DNA of 64,000 bases. It comes from Rhipicephalus microplus (Eukaryota; Arthropoda; Arachnida; Ixodida; Ixodidae). The DNA lies in contig NC_134710.1 of assembly GCF_043290135.1 (NCBI RefSeq), positions 320,422,017 through 320,486,016 on the forward strand, given 5' to 3'. Below are positions 13,477-24,190 of the stretch, one piece after another (the stretch's first letter is position 1; every line of letters begins with the position of its first letter). The notes below the pieces were generated by a model. It saw nothing but the letters and a program-made list of their open reading frames with translations, did no database searches and was not told the origin of the DNA. The position numbers were made by a program, and so were the translations under genes.

Positions 13477-13770
13477 ACCGGATGTTTCAAGAAATGTGTT
13501 CAAAATCCTGTAAAATAAGAGGAATGCGATGTTTATTCCGTGCCTTTTACAACTACTTTGCCTGTAGCCGCAGGCATCTAAAGATTGGTAAAAAAACATC
13601 ATTCCAAAGAGTTGTTGATAAAGTCAAATTAATTAACGGTTTGTATAGAGGAGCTAGGTGGTTATGTCAAATGAGAAAATTGAAGTCCTTCATCTGCAAA
13701 GCTGATTGCATCTTTGAGATTCAGAAAAAGTGGTCTTCAGTGATAATTACGAAGTAATAAAATGGGGCAA
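13477..13770 (+). repeat. Interspersed repeat, family shared with about 36602-36870
   Basis: It begins CGGATGTTTCAAGAAATGTG and ends near GAAAAAGTGG. The copy at 36602 has the same order of blocks: GTTATTCAAGAAACGTATTC, an AATTAAC block, a GTCAAATGGG block and GAAAAGTGGG. Divergence is high but collinearity across about 270 bp is clear. Both copies lie on the plus strand. No coding capacity is seen; the class is unknown. Confidence 0.55.
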
Positions 13771-14371
13771 CAGCCATATTCTTCTTAGACGTATAGAGTG
13801 AGTTAGCATCGTTACATCAACCGTCAACCGACTTCATTGTGTGGGTGTGTGGGCTGCGCTTGGAATTATATGACGCATCACACACATGCGTTAAGAAACG
13901 TGGAATAACGACATCTCTCTAACAACTGTCTTGAACAGTGGCGTTATTATGATCTTGTTGCGCTCTCTGGTGTTATGATTTTGATTTCGCTGTTTAGTTT
14001 GATTCAATTTTATTACGTGAAAGTGATTGCCATAGGCATCCTTTTCGAAGTCTCAAAGCAGCAATGTGTTCTTCACGTGAAACACTTCAATGCTTCTATC
14101 TAAAAATAAACGCCTAACTACATTAATTACAAAGTTGACTTACTAAGCTTTCTTAATTACTGTCCCAAACGATGCCTTTATTCCTCTTAAGATGCCTGCT
14201 GCTGGAGAAAAAAGTAGTTGTGAAGGTATTTTTCTAATTTTTGACAATTTATAACACATGTCAGTAAATAACCCATTATCAGTTTTCTTAGTATTATTTA
14301 GGTAATAATAAATAATTATTCAATAATTAACAATTCTAATTATTTCTTCTTTGCACTTTTTCAAGAAGGTA

Positions 14372-15871
14372 GGCTTCTTGTCAACATAGGCTATATAACG
14401 ACAAAGCACGCTTCACAGGAGAGTCCACATTCGGTTGGGACCTTGTGACAAATTTAGCGTGACTATACCCGCGGGCAACTTTTATTGGCATAAAAGGGAA
14501 GGTTACGGAGCCAAAGTGGGTATGTGCTACCACTGAAGAGCATAGTTCTAAGACAGCATCAGTGTTTACCGCGTGAAAATTATACAAAAAAATTGGCCTC
14601 TTATCTGCATGTTTCACTGCAACTGTCGTCGAAAAACGACAGTCTTGCGTCTGGAGAGAGTGAACAAAACGTTTATTCGATGTTCTATGCGAGAAAATAG
14701 GTGAATTGTATTCTGACGGCGCTGCGTTATAGAGTCTCGATCCGTACAGCGAAAGCGAAAAAGCGCATCGAGGCACGTTAGAAACGAGCGCTATCTGGCA
14801 GTTATCTTCGAAAATGAAGGAAGGCGTGCGCGTCCACGGAGAAAGATACGCGCCTGTCTCAGAGGCGATAAGTTGTAGAACGCAAAGCGATGGGTAGGTG
14901 CCCCCACCGTGTCGTCTTAGCAAAGCGTAGAAAACGCTTGCCTTTTTGAGCATCGCGTTACATGGTCAGCGCAGCGTGATAAACGCTACGGTCCTTAGAA
15001 TTACTTTTGTATGCCTCCTCTAGTATAAAGACACACACACAAAATATTGAAGTGTTAAGACAGTGCCTCATATATGTGCAAAACATGCTTTTTAATTGAC
15101 AATCGCACAACTATAAACGCTGAAACTTGAACAATATTGATGGGTGCTGAAGATTGAATTGGCCGTTTGGCAAATCGCTTGGAGCTGTTTGGGGTACCAT
15201 TACGGTGGACAAACAGACATACAAATGTACAGATAGATGGAAAGACAGACAGACAGATCAAAATTTTTGCATTGAAATACTCCAATAACAAAAAAGACTA
15301 TCGTCTTTAAAAACATTTTGTACGTCATGCTGTCTCAAATGAGACTGAGCATGCACCAAGAAAATACCAGTATTTGTCTTACTTTATGCAGCGTCATTTC
15401 GCATTTCAGCACGAGCAAAAACATCCCATATCTTGCGCGCACCTCTTTTTACACACATTTTTTAAATAACTGACATTGTCTCGATGGTGTGCTTGTCGGA
15501 GATCAGGCGTATCTGATATTGAAATTGCATATTTTATAGAGGTCATGCCATTTAACTGTACGATATCGCTTTGTTACTTTTTCATGCACGCGCTTGTAGC
15601 AACAGAAGTGTGACGCTTACTAAGCACGTGAGTGAAGGTCCTATTTCGACATGGAGGATTAAGAAAGGAGAGAGCATTGCGGCAAGCAAGAAAATAAGAG
15701 AAAAAGAATTAAAGAGCCGTGGGTCCAACATGCACGTGCCAAGCATTGGTTGCCATAATTTCGTACACGAAAGATATACGAATAAGTAACCATAAGTAGC
15801 ATATCAAAGAGCTTTTGTGTTCTCTTGTAAAGCGTGCTTTGCCGTTAGGTAATGTACACTGACAAGAAGCC
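14372..15871. mobile_element. 1.5-kb terminal-inverted-repeat element with TA target duplication
   Basis: The outer 49 bases at 14372-14420 and the reverse complement of 15823-15871 match at roughly three quarters of positions. The match begins with a perfect 12 bp (GGCTTCTTGTCA) and includes CAAAGCACGCTT. TA flanks both ends (14370-14371 and 15872-15873). TA duplications are typical of Tc1/mariner-type transposases. A 190-codon minus-strand frame (14381-14953) runs into the left inverted repeat, but I recognise no transposase or DDE motif in it. It is most likely a non-autonomous or decayed DNA transposon; its superfamily is not established. Confidence 0.65.
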
Positions 15872-16116
15872 TACTTTTTTTGAGATTGGGATGTCTAGTT
15901 ATTGCACACTGCCCTTTTTTGATGTGCAATACGTGTTTTTCTTTTCCGTCACATATAATTTAGGCCGGCATTCCTTTGCACAGCAATGCTTTTAACAAAC
16001 AAGTAGCTTAACTAACGACTGCATCGAGAAGAAAAAAAGTGTATTGAATACTAGTGAAGCTTCTAAGCTGGCATTGGTGATGTTACAGTCATTATGGCTG
16101 ATATTAGGCTAATTAA

Positions 16117-16365
16117 CCCTCCACAGTAGTCTAGTGGCTGAGGCACTCGGCTGCTAACACGCAGGTTGCGGGATTGAATTCCGGCCGTGGCGGCAGCATT
16201 TTCTATAAAAATGTAAATGCTTGAGGCCCGCGGATTTAGATTTAGGTGCATGTTAAAAAACCCAAGGTGGTAGAAATTTTCGGAGCTCTCCAGTACGGCG
16301 CCTCTCATAATGATATGGTGATTTTGTGACCTGAAACCCCAAAAATAAAATAAATATAAATATTA
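16117..16365 (+). repeat. tick tRNA-SINE, diverged copy
   Basis: Head (CAGTAGTCTAGTGGCTGAGG), B box (GCGGGATTGAATTCC), body and the GGTGATTTTGTGACC block are in the family order, but with many substitutions. The tail is AAATAAAATAAATATAAAT rather than ATCAATC. It is an old copy. Confidence 0.88.
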
Positions 16366-17440
16366 GCCTAATTGGCTCACAAACGAAACAAATCCGAGGG
16401 CTGTGGTTAACAGAAACGAAGTGAAACTCGCCTGTAACCGCATTGGACGCGAGTCGTATTTTTCTAACTATCGAAGTAATTGGTGCAAAAACTGTTTTGC
16501 TGACGACAGAAGACAGATGAACGGAACAACGTAACACTCATAGCCACACGATGTGCAAGCGCTACTTCTTTTTTTTTTTTTGTTCAGGTTACCTTATGTT
16601 TAAATCTGATACCCCGTGATGTATGTACGTTAGCAACCGCCCACCCTGAGGCACGAAAACGAAACGCCTGTTATATGACCACGATTTTTCGACAAGTGCG
16701 TTAATCTTAGCTTCTGGCTGTAACAGGTATATAAACTCTTCCGTTCGTGGCGTTGATAATAGTTATTTAAGAACGAAAAAAAATAATATTATCTGGTACA
16801 AAGTGCCAACATTTAAGCTTACTGCTACGCGGACCAGCCTCAGCTTCTTTATATATCCCTATCCTTTAGCCCCTCATTCCCCTTCCACCTGTGTAGGATA
16901 GTGAGCCGGACGCACGTTTTGTTAACCTTCTTGCATTTCCTTTCTCTTTCTTCCTTCTTTATTTCTCAGCTTTACAAATGACTAGTTTATTGCATGTGAA
17001 AGCATGTGGGCTTGCTTTCATTAGGCGTTTCATATGGAGGTTTGATGTTGTAGTCTGATTCATTCAAATATTTCTTTCAAGCAAGAAATTGCGAAGTTGC
17101 ACAGGGAGAGAGTAATTTCATGTCCACTGCTTGTTTCAAACTAATGAACTTGAATCTCGATAGATCCTAGCTAGATAATATGTACGTGTTTCAGTTTTTA
17201 ACAATTTATAGCTTATTTGTAACTCCCCTTGTCTAAGCAAATATTCAGAATGTTCTAGCATGAAGTAAATCTGTAAAAGAGCAATTAACATATCCTGAAT
17301 AATAAACGTCTAGCTCTTAAAGGCTTATTAAAAATAGAAGCTATGTTTAAATAGCTTGTGCGATGGCGTTGAACAACTGTAGTAAATGGGCCTTACTTGA
17401 AACTCCGTGCTTACAAGAAAAAAAAAAAAGCTACTGATAC
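16366..17440. other. No recognisable gene
   Basis: AT-rich sequence; no exon, RNA gene or repeat family could be supported. Confidence 0.45.
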
Positions 17441-17828
17441 TGTCACAGCGTCGTGAACTGGCTGAAGGCAGGAGACTGAATGATCAGATAATAAACTGTT
17501 TATTGAGGCCTAACTTGAGGCCACGTAAAAGGAAAGTCAGATTACAGCAAGGCACTGGCACTGATAGCGGCGAGCAGAGCATCGGCTGTCGATCATCTGA
17601 TAAGCGGCGAAGAGCGACGGCATTTATACACTTGCCATCGAATGTTCTAGCGTTATCGCTAGTGGTGATGTTGGTTCCAGAATAATCTGTAATGTTCACG
17701 AAGTGGGCGTAATCTTAAAAAAAAAAGATGTACTACAGCCTCGAAGCTTTTCGAACATCGTAAGCGCGGTTTGTGCTGATCGTAGCGTAACGGGGTAGAT
17801 AACAAAACTAGAGGAAAGGAACGTGCCA
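17441..17828 (-). mobile_element. Probable solo LTR (388 bp) with heat-shock-like promoter
   Basis: On the minus strand the segment starts TGG and ends TGTGACA. It has LTR organisation. The U3 carries GAA/TTC pentamer clusters (17742-17756, 17674-17683, 17639-17648). A TATAAAT box (17628 to 17622) lies exactly 30 bp from a TCAGAT initiator (A at 17598). A polyadenylation signal, AATAAA, lies near 17500, followed by a U5-like end. A related copy lacking the U5 part is at 56749-57012. No flanking internal region and no clear 5-bp target duplication were seen, so solo-LTR status is an inference. The retroelement class is unknown; it is not the LTR of the Gypsy copy at 57.9-61.1 kb as far as the visible ends show. 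Confidence 0.6.
17595..17756 (-). promoter_or_regulatory. LTR core promoter with HSE-like clusters
   Basis: Reading the minus strand: a GAA-TTT-GAA array at 17742-17756 (one degenerate unit), GTTCCAGAAT (17674-17683), CGAATGTTCT (17639-17648), TATAAAT (17628 to 17622), initiator TCAGAT (17600 to 17595). The spacing of TATA to +1 is 30 bp. Alternating nGAAn/nTTCn units are the binding sequence of heat-shock factor; function here is inferred. Confidence 0.45.
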
Positions 17829-18576
17829 ATATTGATCCTGCGAAATTGTGAGTGAGATATTAACTGTATTGGTTACACCCATCGCTATATTGCAAAAGGG
17901 TACAGCACAAATCAATGATAGAAGAATGATATAAAACGGAGACGAGCGATTGCGCCTGTTTGATCGGCCTTTCTTCATGCTGTACACTTTTGAAACCAAG
18001 CGAATTACCAAGAAGACCAATACGTCCATCTACAGTACGTCAAAAAATAGGTAACAGCTATGGGTTTGTTGAGTTGTGGCTACAGGTACAATTAGATATT
18101 TTGGTGCATTGTCGATCCGAGTGCATTGCAATGAGGATACTCATTTTTTGGTGGCGTTAGCTGGTCTGCCAATAGTGTTAGCATCCAACCATTGTATTCG
18201 GTATTTGGGGGCGATTGAAAGTGCGAGTGCATGAGGTGCTCCCGTGCTGTGTTCGCAATCAGATTGCAAAAATTAGGCAAATGCGTAGACAAAACTGGGA
18301 GCACTTACGAACATATAAAAACTCTTGAGCAAAAGGTACAGTCGGTGTCGCGTTTGAAACGCTTGCAAACGGGAAACAGATACCGAGTTTGTGCACAGCC
18401 TTGTTCGATTTTTTGCTCGATCAACTTACTGTGTATAGTGAGCTCGCAGTTTTAATTTTAACCGCGTCGTTTCGTTCCAAAACGAGTGGCTTTCAGCTAA
18501 GAAAAAAAGTGAGGAGGCAGCCTTGCACATGAAGTAATCTTTTCAGCCAGTTACGTTTGTGTAGGTGTTTGCGTAC
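17829..18576. other. No recognisable gene (probable intron of the minus-strand gene)
   Basis: Lies downstream (minus orientation) of the acyltransferase-like exon. I found no further exon of that gene here; the conserved Trp-Trp segment expected next is not visible. Confidence 0.35.
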
Positions 18577-18816
18577 CCAGTTGTCCCGTGATGAAGCGAA
18601 AAGCCTGAGCTTCTCCTGGAGCAGCGGTCCCAGCGCGTCGCGGCTCCTCTTGCCGTCCTGGGCGTTGCTGCCTCCACCATGCTCGAACTCGTGCACAATT
18701 TTCCTGGTGACCTCCAACTGGGCAGGGCTGCTTACCACGGCCACCAGAGAGTCGAGGTAGCGCTGCATCGTCGCCGCCAGGGCGGGCACGAAGGCGCGTT
18801 CGAGCTCGCCGCACGC
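18577..18816 (-). CDS. Single exon of a choline/carnitine O-acyltransferase-like gene
   Basis: An 80-codon exon on the minus strand, in phase 0 at both ends. It is bounded by an acceptor (pyrimidine-rich tract, then CCCCTATAG) and a donor (CTGG then GTACGC). The peptide contains PALAATMQRYLDSL, then LEVTRKIVHEFEHGGG, then LGPLLQEKLRLFA and ends SSRDNW. This order matches the N-terminal helices of the choline/carnitine acyltransferase family: proline-rich lead, short helix with a Tyr-Leu pair, a Thr...Phe helix with Gly-Gly, a Leu-Gln-Glu-Leu helix, then Asn-Trp preceding the Trp-Trp segment. These enzymes move acyl groups between CoA and carnitine or choline. The catalytic His is far downstream and not in this exon. 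Codon use is GC-rich, unlike the surrounding DNA. Which member (acetyl, octanoyl, palmitoyl or choline) cannot be told. The residues around GGGSNAQDGKRSRD form an insertion relative to typical members. A retrocopy is unlikely because both splice sites are present. Confidence 0.6.
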
Positions 18817-19567
18817 CTATAGGGGTCGAGCGCGTGGTCACCGTGGCAGTGGTATGTGGTGGCGAGGGCAAGGTAAGGTACGATGGGGAGATGGCCGATA
18901 TTGTGAGTATGAAACGAGTAGCATGATGCACGCTCACGGGTGTTGAGGTGGGTGGTTGAAACCATGGTGACGACAATTTGATGTTCGGACAGGAGAGAGC
19001 ATGCCAAATGAGATGATGGCGGAAACGGGAGTTTTCGAAAGACAGTTCGTTTGGAGGAAGTGGATGAGGAAGGGTAAACAAAGAATGCATCACAAATCGG
19101 GTAAGAAACCACGCCGCGGCAGAATGAAAGACGATGGAGAGTGAAGGTAGTTTCGGACAGTTGGGCACGCACATAGATATAAAGAAAAAGAAGGTTGAGG
19201 AGAAGGAAGAATGATGGGAGAATGGTGAAGAGGAGCGCAATGGATGAGGTAGCGTTCAGGAGCAGCGTGTGGAATACAGACAAACCAAGATGAATGATGG
19301 ATGTAATTTTTGGGACGTATGAGGAGCAGTGCCGCAACAAATGGGTGGGTGCACGGCGAGGTAGGGGCCATGAAGAAGCAGTTCGAGGAAGATGGTAATT
19401 AATTTGTGGTACGGCGAAAGAAACGAAAGAGACAACAAACACCGCAAAAATTCGTAGAGATGAAGAAGTAAATTATGTGATATATAAAGAGAAAAAAAAA
19501 ACGGAAAGGAGAAGAAAAAGAATACAAAAATGACACCAGGATAGATTCCACGTCGCAACAGAAAGAT

Positions 19568-19612
<45 letters not shown>

Positions 19613-21340
19613 TGTGAGCAAGTGAAGTAAGTGGATTATGAGCATGAACGTTACGAAAGAGATAGGGTAGGTTGAAATGCGAAGCGTAGGGGGGGTTGAA
19701 GGATTGAACAGTGGACGGCACAGGATAAAATAGAAATAGAGAGGGAGTGTGGAAGAAGAGGGAGAAGAAAAGAGAGAGACAAAGATACAAATGAATGAGC
19801 CACAATAAAAACACTTGAAAAGATAGCATGTTTTCAGTAATCGTTGTTACAGGCAGTGTAGGAGAGCGGAGCATCCAAACTGAAATTCTTTTTTTTTTGG
19901 AGGGGGGAGGGAGTTGAAACAAATAATCAAAATACTGAGAGATAAGCAAGAAAACAAGTTTTTTCTAGTCAGGCCAGGCTTCACGGAATTGGTAAAACAA
20001 GCCTTCATCGACGGTATTAATAACAAGCGCACGTAGACTGCTAATAGAATCAACAGTTTTTTTATTTTTCATTTTTTTTGGTGCAAAGGCTGCTTTCGAT
20101 TTTCGCTTGCTGCAATATCTTCTCTTGTACATGTGCCAGCTCTCTGCCACGTCTACCCAGATTTTTTTCAATATTACTTTTTTTTTCTATATCACATCTT
20201 ATCGGTGGACGAATTCTGAACTCTAAAAACTACTTTTTGCTTGTTTTTTATTTACAATGACGTAAGCTATAGATATAGTCTTTCACTGCTAATCTAAAAG
20301 TCAGGCTGTAATAATGTTTTTGTTTGTATACTATATGGCACGTGACATATTTCTGAACGTAATTATTTTTATTTATAAAAGCATCAAGGTAAAATCCGCA
20401 CTTTCAAACAGTCTACGTGCTATCCATCTTTAAGATTCACTGAATTCGGACTTAATTGATTGCACGGTATTCACGAAACGTCGTAATACAGAGTTACGTT
20501 GTTTGAACTTCTTTTCATGCTATGGAAACTTTCGATGTCTCCTGAACCGTAGATAAGTAACTTTAAGCTAGCAGACACGCTGTCCTCGGGTGTGTAAAAG
20601 GAGACATAGTATAAAACGGGTTAGAGTCGTAGGAGTTCACTTTGGTCCTTTGAAATCGCAAGGATATACCATTGTTCCCAGAGTTTCCATAGTAGAACAA
20701 AAGCTTTGCTCCGAAATCAAAGTAGTAAGCTTTCGTGTAGTAAAAGAAATGTCTTAGTACTACTAGAGAATCCTTAAAACACTAGAAACAGCCGTTTCAG
20801 TGACAATCTCGATCATATGTGGGCCGGAGACCCCGCGCAATCTGTCAGGGCCAGCCCTGCAACCACCGTGACATCGCTTTGTTTATTTGTTTATATGAAT
20901 TATGAAAAAAAAAGGTTAAGAGAGAAAGAAGAAGCCTACTTGAATTTTGAGGGGTATCCGGGCCCACTTTTTTTTCGCTCAATCAGATGTTACAGAAGCA
21001 CCTAAGGCCGGTTTCAGTTTTTTATTTAAAGTTTCAGCAGAGACCACGTAGCATTGACACATGTACTTTGAATTAGCTTCATCTTGGAACAACGAAGTTT
21101 TCATATGCTGTAGTGACTGTTGCAATATAAACATGTTCCGATTTCTCGCGTCTGCATCCCACACGAAGAAGTTGTTTCTATTCTTCACGAATGTCTTCGC
21201 ATTTCTCAGTTTGTCATTCACCGCTTCCTTTTCTTTATAGCCGACCAAAAGAACATTTCGAGACAAGCCGCGTGCACCAGAGAAAACCTCGTCGTTTTTC
21301 GTAGCCCTAGCATGAAAAAAACAAAACACACATGTAATAC
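18817..21340. other. Intron-like purine-rich sequence
   Basis: On the plus strand 18850-19950 is strongly GA-rich (pyrimidine-rich on the minus strand), which creates long overlapping minus-strand frames rich in Ser, Leu, Phe and Pro that I do not consider genes. A GATA microsatellite lies at 19570-19612. From 20 kb onward the sequence is AT-rich with poly-T runs. No exon is supported. Confidence 0.45.
19570..19612 (+). repeat. (GATA)n microsatellite
   Basis: About ten uninterrupted GATA units. It is the same motif, or its complement, as the arrays at 50453-50858 and 57824-57883. Confidence 0.95.
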
Positions 21341-21792
21341 ACTGCGGCTCGCTCATCTTGCGAGTGCTTTCCGAGCTACTCTTACGTCGTCGTTACGAGC
21401 GGCTCTAGACACGCAGCGAGTGTGTCGCTCCTGCCGAGACCCGCGTTTATCCTTCGCAGCCGAAGTACATCGTTCAGAGTAGAGGCCGCGCTTACTGCGC
21501 AGGCGACCGCAGACGCATCGCTTCCGTGTCACGTCTCCGCCATCGGATCCCATTCTTCCCGTGCACACCGGAAGTACTTCTCCCCGACTTCCTTCCGCTT
21601 TTGTTCGTCTCCCGACGTACTCCCGTTCACGCCTTACTAGCTCGCCCCCGTTTTACGCATGTTGTTGTGAAGATCTGCTGTGGTTATTTTTGGGTGTTTT
21701 TTTTCCGTATCTCGCGAATGAGTGTTTATGCTCTGAGGATATATACTGACCGCGCCGCTTCACTCGTACGGTTTCTGGTCAGAGTAGCTTAT

Positions 21793-21833
21793 TATAAATG
21801 ATTCGAACACGGTGACTGGCACGCTATTCAGTT
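21793..21833 (+). promoter_or_regulatory. Candidate core promoter (TATA-like plus TCAGTT initiator)
   Basis: TATAAAT at 21793-21799 and an arthropod-type initiator TTCAGTT (A at 21830). The spacing of 37 bp is a few bases longer than the usual 30, so the TATA element may be incidental. It precedes an ATG at 21853 by 23 bp, which would be a very short 5' UTR. Confidence 0.3.
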
Positions 21834-21852
21834 TTCGGCTGCGTGCGAGATA

Positions 21853-22743
21853 ATGAATTCGTTCAAGCGGGCATTGTTGGAAACGCTGAAGCAGTTATGC
21901 GGTGAGTGTTCACGTAATACCTCAGATATCAGTGCTTTCGCTGCTCATCATAAGAAAAAAAGCGTATTACTCTATTAGTCACCGTGCCATCCACTTACTA
22001 CGACCAATCTTAGTCTTGTTGTAATTAAGGTCAGTGTTCATATAGAAAAAAAAGGTTTTGCGCCGCAACTGTTCGCAAACTAAAAGTCCACTCAGTCATA
22101 ATGTGGTAAGTATAATTAGTGAAAACGTCCCGCCAAACTTAAAGCGCCCTTACGAATAAGGGCCAGTATTTTGCTAAAGTTGCTCGTAAAAGATGGTTTC
22201 AGCCAATGTCGATGCTGGACATGATATTAGAGAAGTGGATTGACTCGTGGCTAATTAGTTCATACGAAATAAATGTTTTTTATTCAGCCAGACATGCGGA
22301 GTGGATTCGACCCCAAAAGAGTTTACGCACGTGAATAGAATGCACATGCTTAGTATATTCCAACACACGACAAGACATTGTCCACATCCTCATTAAGCTC
22401 CCTGAGTGCCCACGTCACGGTGCGGTGACTTCACTGTTCCTACGCATACTGCTATATCAGAGGAAGTTCGTTTTCAGTACTGACCAGGTTGGAAAGCTCT
22501 TTTTTAACAGCAGAGCAGTTTAAATCATCCGCAACCTGTCCAACGCAAAAAAGGAGAAAACTGTGTGCCACGATGACGTCTACATGCGTGGCCCAGCAAC
22601 CCATGGTTGAACAGATGTGCGCCTACTTGGTTAGCCCATGCAATGCTATACCGCCAGCCGACGTGCCTGGACACTTCGCGCAATTACTCAGTCACGCCGG
22701 ATGTGACGTCATGGCCAAATGCGCATGCGCTTCTTTGCGCTAG
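21853..22743 (+). CDS. Candidate two-exon gene, 104-residue protein of unknown function
   Basis: Exon 1 (21853-21901) encodes MNSFKRALLETLKQLC plus one base and ends at a near-ideal donor, G then GTGAGT. Intron 21902-22477 (576 bp) ends CGTTTTCAG. Exon 2 (22478-22743) supplies the two bases needed to complete a Val codon, and stays open to TAG at 22741-22743. The phase match and the signals are what support this gene. The predicted protein is about 104 residues: an amphipathic N-terminal helix, a basic QKRRK cluster around residue 40, then a Cys-containing C-terminal half (about ten Cys in all). No signal peptide or membrane segment is seen. I do not recognise a family. No AATAAA occurs soon after the stop; TTTA repeats follow instead. 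It could be a chance combination or a decayed gene. A transcript read spanning 21901/22478 would settle it. Confidence 0.35.
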
Positions 22744-22754
22744 AGTTGCTGTAT

Positions 22755-23050
22755 ATTTTATTTATTTATTTATTTATTTCATTTATTACATACTACAGAC
22801 CCATAGGTCCAAGCAGGTGGGCAGTTACAAGGGGACACAGTTCAACAACAAGTGGCATAAAGATTGTTTGGGGTGAGTGTTTTATACACTCATAGTGAAC
22901 ACAAAGAGCGACATAGCAAATTATTTCATAATAACACATGCACCGGACAAAAGAGAAAAAGACCACAAATTCATACTTCATATGTTGTGCGATTGAAGTA
23001 AAAATAAACACATAATAAATACAAAACAATAAACACAATCATTTTCGCCG
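22755..23050 (-). repeat. (TTTA)n tract plus probable LINE 3' UTR fragment
   Basis: A TTTA repeat (about 22755-22780) adjoins CATACTACAGACCCATAGGTCCAAGCAGG-type sequence (described by position, 22786-22820). Read on the minus strand this resembles a retroposon 3' end tailing into TAAA repeats. No coding sequence is visible. Confidence 0.35.
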
Positions 23051-23071
23051 GACATATGCTATCGATGCTAG

Positions 23072-23455
23072 CTTTAGCTAGCAGAGTTGCGCATGGGTCC
23101 GCCATCTTGCCCGTTGAGACGTCCATGTCATGCGGATAAGCCACCCTTTCTGTCAGAAGCACTCGCGTTCACACGGCCGAGTTCAGCGGCAGCATCTCGG
23201 AGTCCGTACAAGAAACGCCACACGAGCCCAGAGCGCGTCCGCTCGCTTTGTTGCCGTGCGGCGTTGATTCGACGAACATTAAAAAGAACAAGAGTGAACT
23301 CGCGAGCCGCGAACGCGGGGTGGCGGTCGCCAGAACCCGCGTGGCCGTAAAGTTGGCTCGCCCTAAAATGGACGCCTTTTGCGCACGTGAACGCGTTGGG
23401 CGAATCGGGGCGCGAGTGGCGAGTTCTATCAGTGGCGCAACTCTGCTACCTAAAG
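23072..23455. mobile_element. MITE-like element with 21-bp terminal inverted repeats
   Basis: Positions 23072-23092 and the reverse complement of 23435-23455 agree at 20 of 21 bases, including a perfect 14-bp core TAGCAGAGTTGCGC. The 384-bp interior is GC-rich with no transposase. No unambiguous target duplication was found. It is probably a non-autonomous DNA transposon; the superfamily is unknown. Confidence 0.6.
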
Positions 23456-23961
23456 GTATAGCACACAGAGTAACTCTACTTCGCGCTGTGAGAAGATGGC
23501 GTGTGGCGGCGGCGCCACACGCAGAAATAAAGAGACCAAACGAAGTTCACACTGCCGAAGAGGAAGCCGCTTACTGAGAATAGCGGTGCGCTGCCGAGCC
23601 AGACCACTGGACTAGACTCGTCTAATCAAGTCTCCGACGTAGTGCAGCCTAAATAGTGAGAGGTGACTGTACTGGACTCGACTGAGACTTGACGTCACTT
23701 TGCATTAATTCGTATAACTTGGCATCACTTTGTGTGGTCAGGACCGGCTAGAAACCGATGAGCTTCACTCGGCCTTTAGTCTTGATTCTCGACGAGCTAC
23801 TCACCAGACTTTTTCTTGCTTGTTTTTCCGTGAAAGCCTTTTCACCATTGACCATTCGCTTTCGATATTTTGAAGTTCACAGTCGAGATGAGCTGGAATA
23901 TTCCTATAACAACAATTATATCCTAACAGACTTCTGTGACTTCGGGCCTAGATTTTTAATA
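23456..23961. other. No recognisable gene
   Basis: Nothing supportable beyond the adjoining MITE and SINE. GACTC/GAGTC-like words occur at 23610-23690 but do not form the clear hairpin seen at 47.5 kb. Confidence 0.45.
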
Positions 23962-24190
23962 TTGCAGTGGATAAGGCACTCGGCCGCTGACCCGCAGGTC
24001 GCGGGATCGAATTCCGGCCGCGGCGGCCGCATTTTTGATAGGTAAATGCTTGAAGCCTGTGCGCTTAAATTTAGGTGCACGTTAAAGATCCCCAGGTGGT
24101 CTAAATTTCAAGAGCCCTTCACTACGGCGTCTCTCATAACCTTATGGTGGTTTTGGGAAGTTAAACTCAAACAATTATTATTACTATTCT
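23962..24190 (+). repeat. tick tRNA-SINE
   Basis: A truncated A box (GTGGATAAGGCACTCGG), a good B box (CGCGGGATCGAATTCC), the GGTGCACGTTAAAGATCCCC block, CTACGGCGTCTCTCATAACC and TGGTTTTGGGAAGTTAAAC are present in family order. The tail has degenerated to an ATT-rich stretch. Confidence 0.9.

Noticed and set aside
14381..14953. 190-codon minus-strand protein-coding gene
   Set aside because: The frame runs into a transposon inverted repeat and shows no domain; kept only as an observation on the element.
18551..19949. Large minus-strand frames (up to about 236 codons) rich in Ser, Leu, Phe and Pro
   Set aside because: The region is pyrimidine-rich on that strand, so stops are rare. Only the 80-codon splice-bounded segment at 18577-18816 has family-like motifs.
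20979..21356. 125-codon minus-strand frame
   Set aside because: AT-rich codons, no domain, no splice sites or start context; not distinguishable from chance.
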